Below the pieces are notes generated by a model, which was not told the origin of the DNA, searched no databases, and worked only from the letters and a program-made list of their open reading frames with translations. From Aspidapion aeneum (taxonomy: Eukaryota > Arthropoda > Insecta > Coleoptera > Brentidae), in contig OY755042.1 in the NCBI GenBank assembly GCA_963576565.1, forward strand, positions 5,322,112 through 5,386,111: a stretch of DNA of 64,000 nucleotides, given 5' to 3'. Positions within the stretch are counted from its first letter, which is position 1. Each line of letters opens with the position of its first letter. Both the position numbers and the translations under genes were made by a program. Shown here piece after piece: positions 1-9,935 of the stretch.

Positions 1-1535
1 TAAAATTGAATGGATGGTTAAATCAAAATAAGTTAAAATTAAATGTGTTAAAAACAAAAGCCATGATATTGGGGAAAAAATATTTTGATCTCAATGCAAT
101 AAATATTAATATAGATGGAAAAAAAATTGAATTGGTAAATGACATGAAGTATTTGGGAGTCATTATTGACAAAAAATTAAATTTTAGAAAGCATGCTGAT
201 TATCTTGCAAAAAAAATTGGGAAAAAATTGGGGGTGTTAAGAAGAGTAAACAAATTTATTAGCAAACAAACAGCATTAATAGTTTACAATACGATAATCC
301 TACCACATTTTACATATTGCTCTACAATCTTTAATTTAATGAATAACGAAGATCTTAATAGGTTCCAAAAATTACAAAATATTGGCATGCGAACAATTTT
401 AAGAAAAAACCGATATACTAGAATAGAACATATGTTAAATGAGCTTCAATGGTTAAATGTAAGGAAATTTTCAGAGTTTAATGTAATTCTTTTTATTCAC
501 AAATTAAAGAATAATCAACTACCTAATTATTTGGACAACAGATTGATAAATGTCACAAATGTTCATGCCTATGCAACAAGGAATAACTGCAATTTATTAT
601 AAATATTAATATAGATGGAGAAAAAATTGAATTGGTAAATGACATGAAGTATTTGGGAGTCATTATTGACAAAAAATTAAATTTTAGAAAGCATGCTGAT
701 TATCTTGCAAAAAAAATTGGGAAAAAATTGGGGGTGTTAAGAAGAGTAAACAAATTTATTAGCAAACAAACAGCATTAATAGTTTACAATACGATAATCC
801 TACCACATTTTACATATTGCTCTACAATCTTTAATTTAATGAATAACGAAGATCTTAATAGGTTCCAAAAATTACAAAATATTGGCATGCGAACAATTTT
901 AAGAAAAAACCGATATACTAGAATAGAACATATATTAAATGAGCTTCAATGGTTAAATGTAAGGAAATTTTCAGAGTTTAATGTAATTCTTTTTATTCGC
1001 AAATTAAAGAATAATCAACTACCTAATTATTTGGACAACAGATTGATAAATGTCACAAATGTTCATGCCTATGCAACAAGGAATAACTGCAATTATTATT
1101 TAAATAGTATAAATACTGAGTTAGGATATAAATCATTGTTTTATAAAGGAATCAGATTGTATAACAAATTACCCTTATACATAAAAAATTGTAAATCAAA
1201 TAATATGTTTAAGAGAACACTTAAAAATTACTTGTTGCCTAGTCAGTTTGTAAGCCTGATTGTTTAGGTAAACACTTGGTACCATATATTATATTATAAT
1301 ATTATTTTAGTCTACATATTATTTTGGTGTGTTTTAGTCTAGTATTGTTATTTTCTTAGACTAAGATTAAATTGTATTTTTGTTTTTAGATTTTAAGTAA
1401 ATAGTTATTAGTATCATGTTTGGAATTATTATGTTTTATTAACATTAACATTTAAATGTATTTTTTTTATAATAATGTTTGTATTATGAAATAGCATAAA
1501 TTTGCTAATAAAAGATTTATTCAATTCAATTAAAA
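1..1535 (+). pseudogene. 3' end of a non-LTR retrotransposon (RT C-terminal region), internally duplicated
   Basis: Two overlapping reading blocks (6-602 and 632-1267) encode the thumb and C-terminal tail of a Jockey/CR1-like reverse transcriptase. The typical motifs are visible: NDMKYLGVIIDKKLNF, ILPHFTYCSTIF, LQNIGMRTIL and a final MFKRTLKNYLL. The catalytic FADD part would lie left of the window. The first block is cut off because a 500-bp segment is repeated head to tail, so the element cannot encode a normal protein. The 3' UTR runs to about 1530 and ends in a short (ATTCA)-like tail after AATAAAAG, the usual form of a LINE 3' end. Family assignment is from motif memory; the clade is uncertain. 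Confidence 0.85.
101..1100 (+). repeat. Perfect-phase tandem duplication, 2 x 500 bp
   Basis: Bases 101-600 are repeated at 601-1100 with only about three substitutions seen by eye (at the GATGGA, CATATG and ATTCAC positions). The duplication lies inside the LINE coding region and truncates the first copy of the frame. Confidence 0.95.
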
Positions 1536-1809
1536 TTACCAAAATTTTTGCAAAAAGAATTTACTTATTTTTGCTCTCCTAAGAAGTTGACACATAGTTA
1601 CTAGGTTTTGTAAAAGAAGGGCAGTAATTCCACATCCTCTATGAGGCAAAAAATGATGTCGGTTTTATTACCGATATGGTTCGTATGATTCTTTAAAAAG
1701 TACCCTCTGAAACTAAACGTTTTGTTAAAATATTTTTTTCTAAAAACAATTCCAAAATATAAAGTATGGTTTCCCCTTATTAAAAAAATTGCAGGTTATG
1801 ATAAAAAAT
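1536..1809. other. No recognised feature
   Basis: AT-rich sequence between the LINE tail and the next repeat. I see no open frame, RNA gene or inverted repeat here. Confidence 0.5.
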
Positions 1810-3005
1810 CTATATAATACTCTGCCAATATATGGGCCCCTAAGCACACACTAGGTACTATAGTTATAGTGTACGTGTGAGCTAATATAACTAAAAACTG
1901 AAATATATTTTATTCAACTCCAGACTAAATTACCTTTTGTTTGATACCACACAAGCCATGTTTTGACTTAAACTCAAATTTTTGAAATCTACCCCCACCC
2001 TTAAAAAAAACAAAAACTATAATGTATTTTGTTAAACTCCGGACTAAATTACCTTTCGTTTGATATCACACACGCCATATTTTCACTTAAACTGTAATTT
2101 TTGATATATACCCCCACCCTTTTTTAAAAATAAATTAAAATATATTTCATTTAACTCCAGACTCAATTACCTTTCGTTTGATATCACACACGCCATATTT
2201 TCACATAAACTCTAATTTTTGAAATCTACCCCCACCCTTTTATTAGGTTTGTGTTCGGTGGATTTTGTTCATTTTAAAATGGGACCATCTCGACCCAAGA
2301 CCCAGCCTAGGTGCCAAATTTCATTAAAATCGGCCAGGCGATTTTTGAGTTATGCGCGTTGGTCGTTACAGAGAGACAGACAGACAGACAGACGGCGCAA
2401 CAAAAAAGTTTCAAAATCATCTGAAACGCAAAGATATATAAAAAATTTTGAAATCGGAGCAACTTTTTTTTTCTCGAAAAAATTAGGATCACCAAAGCTC
2501 ACACTACTATAGTATAGTTGTTCGTGCAACTTTAATTTTAAATTCAAATTTTGCGCCAAATTCCCGTATTCGGAAAACCCACACAATTTCAATTTGATTG
2601 GCACAAGCAAAACGCCAGCGCCATCTACGAAAAATGAATCTGCGCAAAAAGGCGTATTCTATCGAGATCACCACGCAGCATGGTGATAAATTCTATTAAC
2701 CAAAAAATCCAATAACATTCTTAGAAAATCAAACTAAACCATTACACAAACAAGTGATTCTAGTGTGGATCGACTGCAACGACTGGGCCAGCGAGAGGAG
2801 CTCCTCTGGACGACGGAAACAACTAAAAAGGTGAGTGCCAATCCTCTATATTGTCTTTGTGTGGCTCGGAAAAATTAATATTTTTACATCGTCCTTTTAA
2901 GGATTTTTGCACCCAGATTTTATAAAACGACCAGCGCGCTTACAGTCCCGCGGCTCTACCTCATACCTCAAACCTCAAATCACCAACAATAGTATATGTG
3001 TGAGC
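1810..3005 (+). mobile_element. Hairpin-bounded non-coding repeat, copy 1 (interrupted)
   Basis: The repeat begins with AATACTCTGCCAATATATGG, then a palindrome of the type AGCTCACAC...GTGTGAGCT. About three degenerate units of roughly 120 bp follow, each with an ATTACCTTTCGTTTGAT-like core and a CCCCCACCC run. Next come a stretch ending in a short ACAG run and a second AGCTCACAC/GTGTGAGCT palindrome. The right palindrome is split by a 470-bp insertion (2519-2988). Other copies are at about 9.2, 13.4 and 14.6 kb. No coding capacity is seen. The final CTAA after the hairpin recalls Helitron ends, but flanking A/T insertion sites are not consistent. Confidence 0.8.
2519..2988. mobile_element. 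Solo LTR candidate with 5-bp target duplication
   Basis: This 470-bp block interrupts the right hairpin of the surrounding repeat. It starts TGTTCGTGCAAC and ends TCACCAACA (TG...CA). It is flanked by ATAGT at 2514-2518 and again at 2989-2993. Uninterrupted family members read straight across the site, which supports an insertion. No gag/pol and no second LTR are present, so a solo LTR is the simplest reading. The target itself is partly repetitive (ATAGTATAGT), which weakens the duplication argument slightly. Confidence 0.7.
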
Positions 3006-3083
3006 TAAAAAGATGACAGTTATCAGTTTAAACCCATAAAAAAGACATCTTGTATAAATTCAATACTATTAGTAGTTATTTAC

Positions 3084-3250
3084 CTCTCGGGATTGCTAAG
3101 CTCCATTAGGCTACCCACAGATTGGGACCTGGTGGGACCAGCGGCCTCTATTTTGGCTGCATCTTCCGTCACATCTCCGGTTACCACCAGTTTTTCGCTC
3201 TCTAACTGCGGTGCAGGAGGCGCTAGTGACAGTAGGACGTCCAATCTGAC
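3084..3250 (-). CDS. Nuak: NUAK-type kinase, exon 6 (post-kinase region)
   Basis: This exon encodes the conserved segment after the kinase domain of insect NUAK, with VRLDVLLSLAPPAP at the start and RSQSVGSLMELSNP near the end. The minus strand shows an acceptor TTTTCTAG just before GTCAGATTG and a donor GAGAG|GTAAAT at the other end. It enters in phase 0, exactly where exon 5 stops (...ANQTP), and leaves in phase 2, so at least one more exon must follow to the left, outside the window. The Ser-rich QSVGSL part resembles a phosphorylation-type linker, but that role is inference. Residue identity was judged from memory of NUAK proteins. Confidence 0.88.
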
Positions 3251-3407
3251 CTAGAAAATCATTAAACTTGTTAATTATTTCCTGACACGCACGGAAAAAA
3301 ATGAAATGTTTGACGGCAAATGGCACGACATAAATACACACGTAGGAGGTAGGCACTATTGAAATTTATTTCTACGGTAAAAAAACAAAAAAAAATTTAA
3401 ACATTCA

Positions 3408-3530
3408 GATCATCCTCCGAGGGGAGATATAGAAGCACATGGAGAGGAAGTAATTATCGAAACAGAAATTATAAAGAACAGTATTAAAAAGCTTAAATCC
3501 GGAAAAGTTAGCGAACCTGGGGGGAAATAC
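3408..3530 (+). pseudogene. Small RTE-like LINE fragment
   Basis: About 120 bp match the segment at 42535-42640 (the region with HGEEV and IKKLKSGKASG-type residues, just upstream of the RT domain). It is a broken scrap with an altered frame at the GERT/AGGL-type end and no boundaries of its own. Confidence 0.75.
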
Positions 3531-3532
3531 TA

Positions 3533-4705
3533 TCACAACGTCAGTCTCAAGTAGTTTGGAGTGTCGCGCTAAAGAACAAGTCTTTGTACGACCCGTCTTA
3601 AACACTCGTCAACTTGGTTGAGATCATATAAAATATAACCCCAAAATTAAATATAATAACAACTTCATTCTCAAGTAGCTTGAAGTGTCGCGCTAAAGAA
3701 CAAGTCTCCGCACGACACGCCCCAACACTCCACAAATGAGTTGCGATCATATAAAATCACAAGACGCTAGCGCTACCAAGTCCACTTCCAATCCCTGGCT
3801 TCGCATGCGTAGATCTACCAATATTATTTACCTCATGTATTAGAATCGATGTACAGGGTGATTTTCACTTGAATGATTCTAACCACATGAAAATAGAAAG
3901 TTTCAAAAACCTAACCTAACGAAACCTAATCAGATCTAACCGAACCGAACCAAAGCAAACTAAACCAATATTTTTTTTCAAAAAAAAACTTTCCTGACTT
4001 CCTACCTGGGATGCTAGAGGATGTGAATCCGAACCGGACCGTACCGAACCGAACCTATCCAAACCTAACCCTACCCAACTAAACCTAATTAGCAGTACGT
4101 GTTGTAGTTTAGTTTGGTTAGGTTAGGTTTGGTTCAGTTTAGTTAGGTTCGGTTTGGTTCGGTTTGGATTCACATCCTCTAGGATCCCGGGCAGGAAGTC
4201 GGGAAAGTTTTTTTTTTGAAAAAAATTATTGGTTCAGTTTCCTTCGGTTCGGTTACATTTGATTAGGTTTTGTTAGGTTAGGTTTTTGAAACTTTCTATT
4301 TTCATGTGGTTAGAATCATTCAAGTGAAAATCACCCTGTATGCATCTATTCTAAGACATGAGGTAAATAATATTGGTAGATCTGCGCTTGCGAAGCCAGG
4401 GATTGAAAGTGGACTTGGTAGCGCTAGCGTCTTGTTATAAAATCCTATCTCTTTGTTGATTAAATATAATAACAACTTCATTCTCAAGTAATTCGGAGTG
4501 TCGCGCCAAAGAACAAGTCTACGCACGACCCGTCCCAAACACTCCACAAATGGGTTGTGATCACATAAAATCCTATCCCATTGCTGATTAAATCTAATAA
4601 CTTCATTCTCAAGTAATTTGGAGTGTCGCGCCAAAGATCCAATGTCTGCACGACCCGTCCCAAACACTCCTCAAATGGATTGCGACCATATAAAATCCTA
4701 AACTG
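3533..4705. repeat. Degenerate ~125-bp tandem repeat, four units split by a transposon
   Basis: Units at about 3535-3640, 3658-3758, 4466-4568 and 4590-4700 share TTCATTCTCAAGTA, GGAGTGTCGCGC, AACAAGTCT..GCACGACCCGTC and CATATAAAATC. The foldback element at 3759-4435 is inserted between units two and three. Short frames across these units are not credible genes. Confidence 0.85.
3759..4435. mobile_element. Foldback-type DNA transposon with 9-bp target duplication
   Basis: The 677-bp element has termini ACAAGACGCTAGCGC and GCGCTAGCGTCTTGT, and the arms stay inverted-complementary for roughly 290 bp each toward the centre. The 9-bp duplication TATAAAATC lies at 3750-3758 and 4436-4444. Inside the arms a second pair of ends, TACAGGGTGATTTTCACTT and its complement, sits at 3852 and 4340, so either the arms are one long TIR or an inner element is nested. 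A 9-bp duplication with long TIRs fits Mutator-like or FB-like elements. The centre is rich in AACCTAACC/AACCGAACC-type words. There is no transposase. Confidence 0.88.
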
Positions 4706-4977
4706 TATATATTCCCAATTCATTCGTAAGTATCGCAGAGTGTCGTTCTACAATACTCTCCTTAAACGACTGGTAATATACCAATTCAGCCAAAAGAGTC
4801 AAGAATTGGAGAAAACTCACCTAGAATCCATTATACTTATTAGTATAATAGACTATTTCTAGGGAGAAGTCTACTTGCCTAATGTTTTTTAATTGCGGGT
4901 TTTAAAATAAATCTTAATATGTACTGTGAGAGAAATACAGAAACAACGCATTTAGATTAGATTATTAGATATCTTAA

Positions 4978-6992
4978 TGGGTATAGACAAGTCTCGCAGC
5001 CCACGAGAAAGACCGGCCCGGGCTCGGAAATATCACGTGACCATAGGAGGGTCACAAAAGAACGCCTCCCGGCCAGCTGTCATTATAAACCAGGTGTTTT
5101 CATTTTGGAATGTTTGTTTAGGTCGTTTTTTTTTTAATTCGGGCACGAATTTTATGTGAATTTTATCAATTAAAATAACGCAGCCCACGAAAAAGACTGT
5201 AGTGGGCTGCGTTAAAATAATTAATGGCTAATGAGTAAATTATAAAGAAAATACCTATAAGATAAACAATGCCGCGAAGGTGTAATTAGTGTTGTTCCTT
5301 GTCGGTCCAACTATAAAACTGAAACCTAATATGTGTCAACTTTTAATTTGCCAGTGGATAAACAAGTGTATGAAACTTGGTTGCGAAAAATTCCTAATTA
5401 AGTAATTTAAAACGTCCAAGTTTGCATCAAACATTTTCCTAACGAGCAGGTTATTTGGTTTGATAAGTGTGATTTAAATGGAGAGCTAAAAAATTTTAAA
5501 AGACAAAACCCAAATTAACAGAAAATGTTGTACCTACGATTTTTGAAAATGTCCCGAATAACTAAGTATTTCACTGTTTGATAAGCTGATGTTGAGAGGC
5601 AACAAATGGAAACTGCAATACAAGAAATCAAAAGTTTTATCAAACATTGACAACATTTCAAATTTTTTTTGTTCTAATACTAAAATAAACAAAAATTGGA
5701 TTTTTAACCGAAGAACGAGACACAGTCTGCCTGTGCCTGATGACATTTTTGAACAACAATCCATCACTGTTAGCATCTCTAGTTGTTGAGGGAGATTTGT
5801 CATTTTTTGTGAATGTTAACAATGTGTCCATCCCAAAAAACAAACTGCCAAAAAAGCAGGTGTTTTATTTTTGGACAGCAACGATACACTTGAAGTGCTA
5901 ATGCAGTTTATTGAAATGAAAGTTGCAAACGGGAAACAAGTGGTAAAAGATAAGATCTTGGATAGGATTGATCAAGTAATAGACATCCTTAGTGACATTT
6001 TCGATAGTGAGAGTGAAAAATGTGTTCAATTGTCATTTCTCATTGAAGGTCTCTTGAAAAGGTAACCTGAGAATCGAAGATATAGTGGATACACTTTAAT
6101 GTTGGCTTTATCTTTGTTTATCCAGTCATCCAGTGCATACATGTCAATTTACAATTCTATGGTAATATGTCTTCTGCACCCTCGCAATATTAAAAAACTG
6201 ATTTGTAAAATATTGTTAACAGATAGTAATCTCTCTGATAGTGTGAAATATTTAAAAAGTAAGATACAGCTTTTAAAAGAACATGAGTTCATTATATATT
6301 AAACTTTGTGCTGGGTAATTTTTCAAAAAATTATTGACGACCACCACATTCAGTTCATTGAATGTGAAAACCATCTCACTTATTTACAAAATCCCTTGTT
6401 TCTTTTTAATAAATTATTATGAAATGTTTTATATTGAAAATTTTTTATCAGATAACTCTAGCGAGTGTTTTTGTGGGGAAAAACTATTGTCAAAGCTTGA
6501 AAAATATAGTTTAAGGGCATGTAAAGTTTTTTTAAATAATTTTATTAAAAAGCACAATGATTTAGTGTCTGCTAATAAATCTTTGAATAAGAACTTAGAC
6601 AAAGATGATGACACTCAAAGAAAACTTAAAAAACTAAAATCTTGGGTTTGATATGTCCAATTTTGAAAGATTTGTATAGATTTGAAGTAACTAACGATAT
6701 TATGTACCTAATATATGTACCTGAAGATATTAGAGTGCAAATTTTGTATATTTTTTTTACTTTGCAGATTCAGTTGTTTTATCCATAATAAACACATACA
6801 TCAACAAAATATTTTATTCAATTTATGCGTATATGAGAACAAAAATTTTTCAATTTATTTAAATTGTGTAAAAACACATAATATATTAAGCAATACAATA
6901 AGATCCTGGAACTCCTAGGATCACGTGACCGCCGACTTTCTTATAACGCGCCATGGCCGGTCTTTATCGTTGGCTGCGGACAAGTCTATAGT
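4978..6992 (+). mobile_element. Decayed P/THAP-type DNA transposon (~2 kb)
   Basis: Imperfect terminal inverted repeats are visible: TATAGACAAGTCTCGCAGCC with GAAAGACCGGCC at the left, and its counterpart reading TATAGACTTGTCCGCAGCC with TAAAGACCGGCC on the other strand at the right. A CACGTGAYC word follows in each. Between them, broken + strand frames recall P-element/THAP9-like transposase. A THAP-end-like stretch (VCIKHFPNEQVIWF) lies at about 5425-5465, a basic/linker frame at 5589-5789 (RHSLPVPDDIF), a frame at 5871-6065 (VLMQFIEMKVANGKQV), and a segment at 6084-6302 (TLMLALSLFIQSSSAYMSIY) resembling the conserved transposase block. Stops and frameshifts separate the pieces. Target duplication was not found. 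Classification is tentative. Confidence 0.62.
5179..5216. repeat. 12-bp-stem hairpin echoing the transposon terminus
   Basis: AACGCAGCCCAC and GTGGGCTGCGTT pair perfectly around a short loop. The arm repeats the GCAGCCCACGA word of the left terminus, so it is probably a subterminal repeat of the P/THAP-like element. Confidence 0.75.
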
Positions 6993-7059
6993 AGATAGCG
7001 AGAGAAATCTTTAGCCATGTATAATGTTGTAGAAGTGAAGGCGTAATTTCATAAGTTTT

Positions 7060-7430
7060 CTTGTTTATTTATTTATCTATTTATGTATTTATTTATTATA
7101 AGTATATCAACAGCTTGCGCCAATTACAGATATCAATATTAATATATCAAAATATCCTCCTGCATGGCTAATTAATAGTTATATTTGAAACAAACGAAAA
7201 TTAGCGATAAATCGGCCAATTTAGGTCCACGAAAGGTTACAGTATATTTTCCAATACATTTCAGTGTTAATTAAGGTTTAGAATTAGTTTTTAGTTTTAG
7301 TTATAAGTCAGAACATAATTAGCCATTTAATTATATTGGCCGTAGACTTGGTTAAAAATTGACTGTAAATACAAAATAAACATTTAAATACGGTTTGATT
7401 TCAGAATAAACTAATATCAATCATACATAT
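7060..7430. other. AT-rich spacer with short TTTA-type run
   Basis: There is a (TTTA)-like run at about 7064-7100. Otherwise I see no recognisable gene or element ends. Confidence 0.5.
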
Positions 7431-8296
7431 AAAAGAACTTTACAAAGGGTCAAAATTTAAAATTAAAATTGGAAATCGACTTTCAAAAGAATTCCAGGTA
7501 ACGAAATGCTTAAGACAGGGATGTTGTATCTCTCCAACTCTTTTTAAAATATATATCGCAGTAGCTCTAAAAAACTGGAAACGTAAAGTACACGGCATGG
7601 GAATACAACTAACGACCGATTTACCATATACACACTACAGTTTGCTGACGACCAAGTAATTGTAGCTAATGATAAAGAAGACATGGAGTATATGATAAGA
7701 AACTTAACGGAAGAATACCAAAAGTGGGGGTTAACAGTGAGCGTGGACAAGACATAGTACCTATGTATTGGAAACGAATCAAGTGAGAGAGAACTAGACA
7801 ATGGACAGTATTTTATAGAGCAGAGAGATAAAAAACAATGTAAAATTTAACATATATGAAACAATGGTGAAAAGCACGTATGGAATAGAGACTTGTCGCG
7901 TAACAGAAAAATACAAAGCAAAAATGGAAATTGTCGAAATGGATGCAATAAGAAGATCAATGAGAATATCTAGAGCAGATCATATAAGAAATGAGATCAT
8001 AAAAGAAAGAATGGGAAGCGAGGGGAGCACAACCGATGACATCACTAAAAGACAACTGATATGGTACGGCCATGTACAACGGATGAACGACGAAAGATTA
8101 CCAAAACAGGTCCTAGAATGGCAACCAATCGGGCGCAGAAAAAGAGGGCGTCCTAAACTGGAATGGCAACAGTCAATCCAAAGATCAATGAAACAAAAAA
8201 GCCTGACGGAAGATGATTGTCAGGATCGAAGGAGGTGAGGAATAGGCGTCGGACAACGTAGAAAAACGTTCTAAACCGGCATAGTAGTAGTATTTC
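7430..8296 (+). pseudogene. RTE-like LINE fragment (RT palm to C-terminus)
   Basis: The fragment starts inside the RT domain (LRQGCCISPTLFK-type residues at about 7508-7545). The catalytic LQFADDQVIVAND block at about 7625-7670 is shifted out of frame by a 1-nt loss, and a stop (TAG) follows at about 7756. The open part 7864-8238 holds the C-terminal zinc-less tail with RQLIWYGHVQRMNDERLPKQ and GRRKRGRPKLEW, diagnostic of RTE-type endonuclease-reverse transcriptases. It ends at a (TAG)n-like tail at about 8283-8295, only ~50 bp from the splice donor of Nuak exon 5. A related copy lies at 41.9-43.2 kb. Confidence 0.85.
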
Positions 8297-8345
8297 AGAA
8301 CACCCCAGCCAACGCAACGCATAGCCACTAAATGTCAATACTCAC

Positions 8346-8491
8346 AGGAGTCTGATTGGCAAGCTCCTCGCTAATGTCCAAACAGTTAACGTCGTAGGTT
8401 TCGTTGACCCACCAATGTGAGCATATCTGTTCAATGGAGGCCCTTTTTTTGGGATTCACTGTGAGCATGTCTCGAATAAGAGGTGAGGCAG
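8346..8491 (-). CDS. Nuak: NUAK-type kinase, exon 5 (end of kinase domain)
   Basis: The exon encodes the last helices of the kinase domain and the start of the following UBA-like segment: PLIRDMLTVNPKKRASIEQI, SHWWVNE and LDISEELANQTP. The acceptor is TTTTAG|CTGCC and the donor CTCCT|GTGAGT. It enters in phase 1, matching the single C left by exon 4, and ends in phase 0, matching exon 6. The RD..L.V.P..R motif is subdomain XI of Ser/Thr kinases. An RTE-like LINE ends very close to the donor side. Confidence 0.93.
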
Positions 8492-8499
8492 CTAAAACA

Positions 8500-9225
8500 A
8501 AAATAATACTAAGTTAACTGCATTTTAATATGTACCAGCTTTTCTATTGACAGAATTGGCCTAACTTTCATGACTTGCTTCGGTATCTTAGAATAGGACG
8601 CGCGTGGTTCAAAACTGCATAAAACTGCCGCACAAGAGTTTGGGCTTTTTAAAAAGCTAAGGCGTTAAGCTATACGATTCCATTACTTGTTGACTTGTTA
8701 AATTGACATGGCAGACGTTTTTTGAAAAAGCCAATTTTTGAACCCCTGGAAAAAAATTGCGTACCGGTGTTATTTTTAATTTGGGTCTCTTACAAAGCTT
8801 CATCCCTGTCGTAAATAAAAAGGTATCACTTGTTAAAATCGATCATGAATTAAAAAAGATAGAATGAAATGAACAAGGTTACTTTTAGCTACAAAAATCA
8901 TTAAAATCGACAATATTCACCAATCATAATAAAGGGTTTTACAGTAGCGACCTCTCATGCCACAATGATTCGAAACCAAGTAAAATATATTTTGCTTCCA
9001 TTAATTTGACGGTATTGATAATGTATAATGATAACCTACTGAAATAGCTAAAACTTAGGTATAGTTTTGTAGATATTGACATGTAAATATTGAAACTTAA
9101 GGCGTCTTAAAATCTGAATAGACAGAACAAAACAGTCTCTTTTTTTTTACTTAAAATTGATATTTAATTCCGTATGTATATTAATATATCCAAATATGTC
9201 AACATACAGGGACCCTAGGATGTAT
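8500..9225. other. Nuak intron, nothing recognised
   Basis: AT-rich intronic sequence. No convincing frame, inverted repeat or RNA motif was seen. Confidence 0.5.
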
Positions 9226-9935
9226 TAGCTCACACATATACTATACTATAGTAGTGTGAGCTATGGTGATCCTAATTTTTTCGAGAAAAAAAAAGTTGCT
9301 CCGATTTCAAAAATTTTTATACATCTTTGCGTTTCACATGATTTTGAAACTTTTTTGTTGCGCTGTCTGTCTGTCTGTATGTCTGTCTATAACGACCAAC
9401 GCGCAGAACTCAAAAACCGCTTTTAATGAAATTTGGTACCTAGGATGGTCCCATTTAAAAATGAACAAAATCCACCGAACACAAACCAAATAAAAGGGGG
9501 GGGGGGGGGTAGATTTCAAAAATTAGAGTTTATGTGAAAATATGGCGTGTGTGATATCAAACGAAAGGTAATTAATTGAGTCCGGAGTTTAACAAAATAC
9601 ATTATAGTTTTTGTTTTCTTTAAGGGTGGGGGTAGATTTTAAAAATTTGAGTTTAAGTGAAAATATGGCGTGTGTGATATCAAACGAAAGGTAATTGAGT
9701 CCGGAGTTTAACAAAATACATTATAGTTTTTGTTTTCTTTAAGGGTAGGGGTAGATTTCAAAAATTTGAGTTTAAGTCAAAACATGGCTTGTGTGGTATC
9801 AAACAAAAGGTAATTTAGTCTGGGGTTGAATAAAATATATTTTAGTTTTTAGTTATATTAGCTCACACGTACACTATAACTATAGTACCTAGTGTGAGCT
9901 TAGGGGCCCATATATTGGCAGAGCATTTTTAAGGC
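9225..9935 (-). mobile_element. Hairpin-bounded non-coding repeat, copy 2 (inverted)
   Basis: This is the same family as 1810-3005, on the opposite strand. It has an intact AGCTCACAC/GTGTGAGCT hairpin at about 9229-9266, a short CTGT/ACAG run at 9362-9390, a poly-G stretch at 9496-9510, three ~120-bp subunits, and the terminal CCATATATTGGCAGAG at about 9910. It shows the uninterrupted form of the hairpin that is split by the solo LTR in copy 1. Confidence 0.85.

Noticed and set aside
2640..2860. A plus-strand exon ending AAAAAGGTGAGTGCC
   Set aside because: The donor-like site lies inside the 470-bp solo LTR and no coding frame supports an exon.
3900..4270. AACCTAACC/TTAGGTTAGG words as an interstitial telomere (TTAGG)n
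   Set aside because: The words are irregular, mixed with AACCGAACC, and belong to the centre of the foldback element; there is no true TTAGG array.
4320..4723. Minus-strand frames of 79-115 aa with repeated SLARHSKLLEN and LWRDTPNYLRMKL phrases
   Set aside because: The phrases come from the ~125-bp tandem repeat, not from a protein family.
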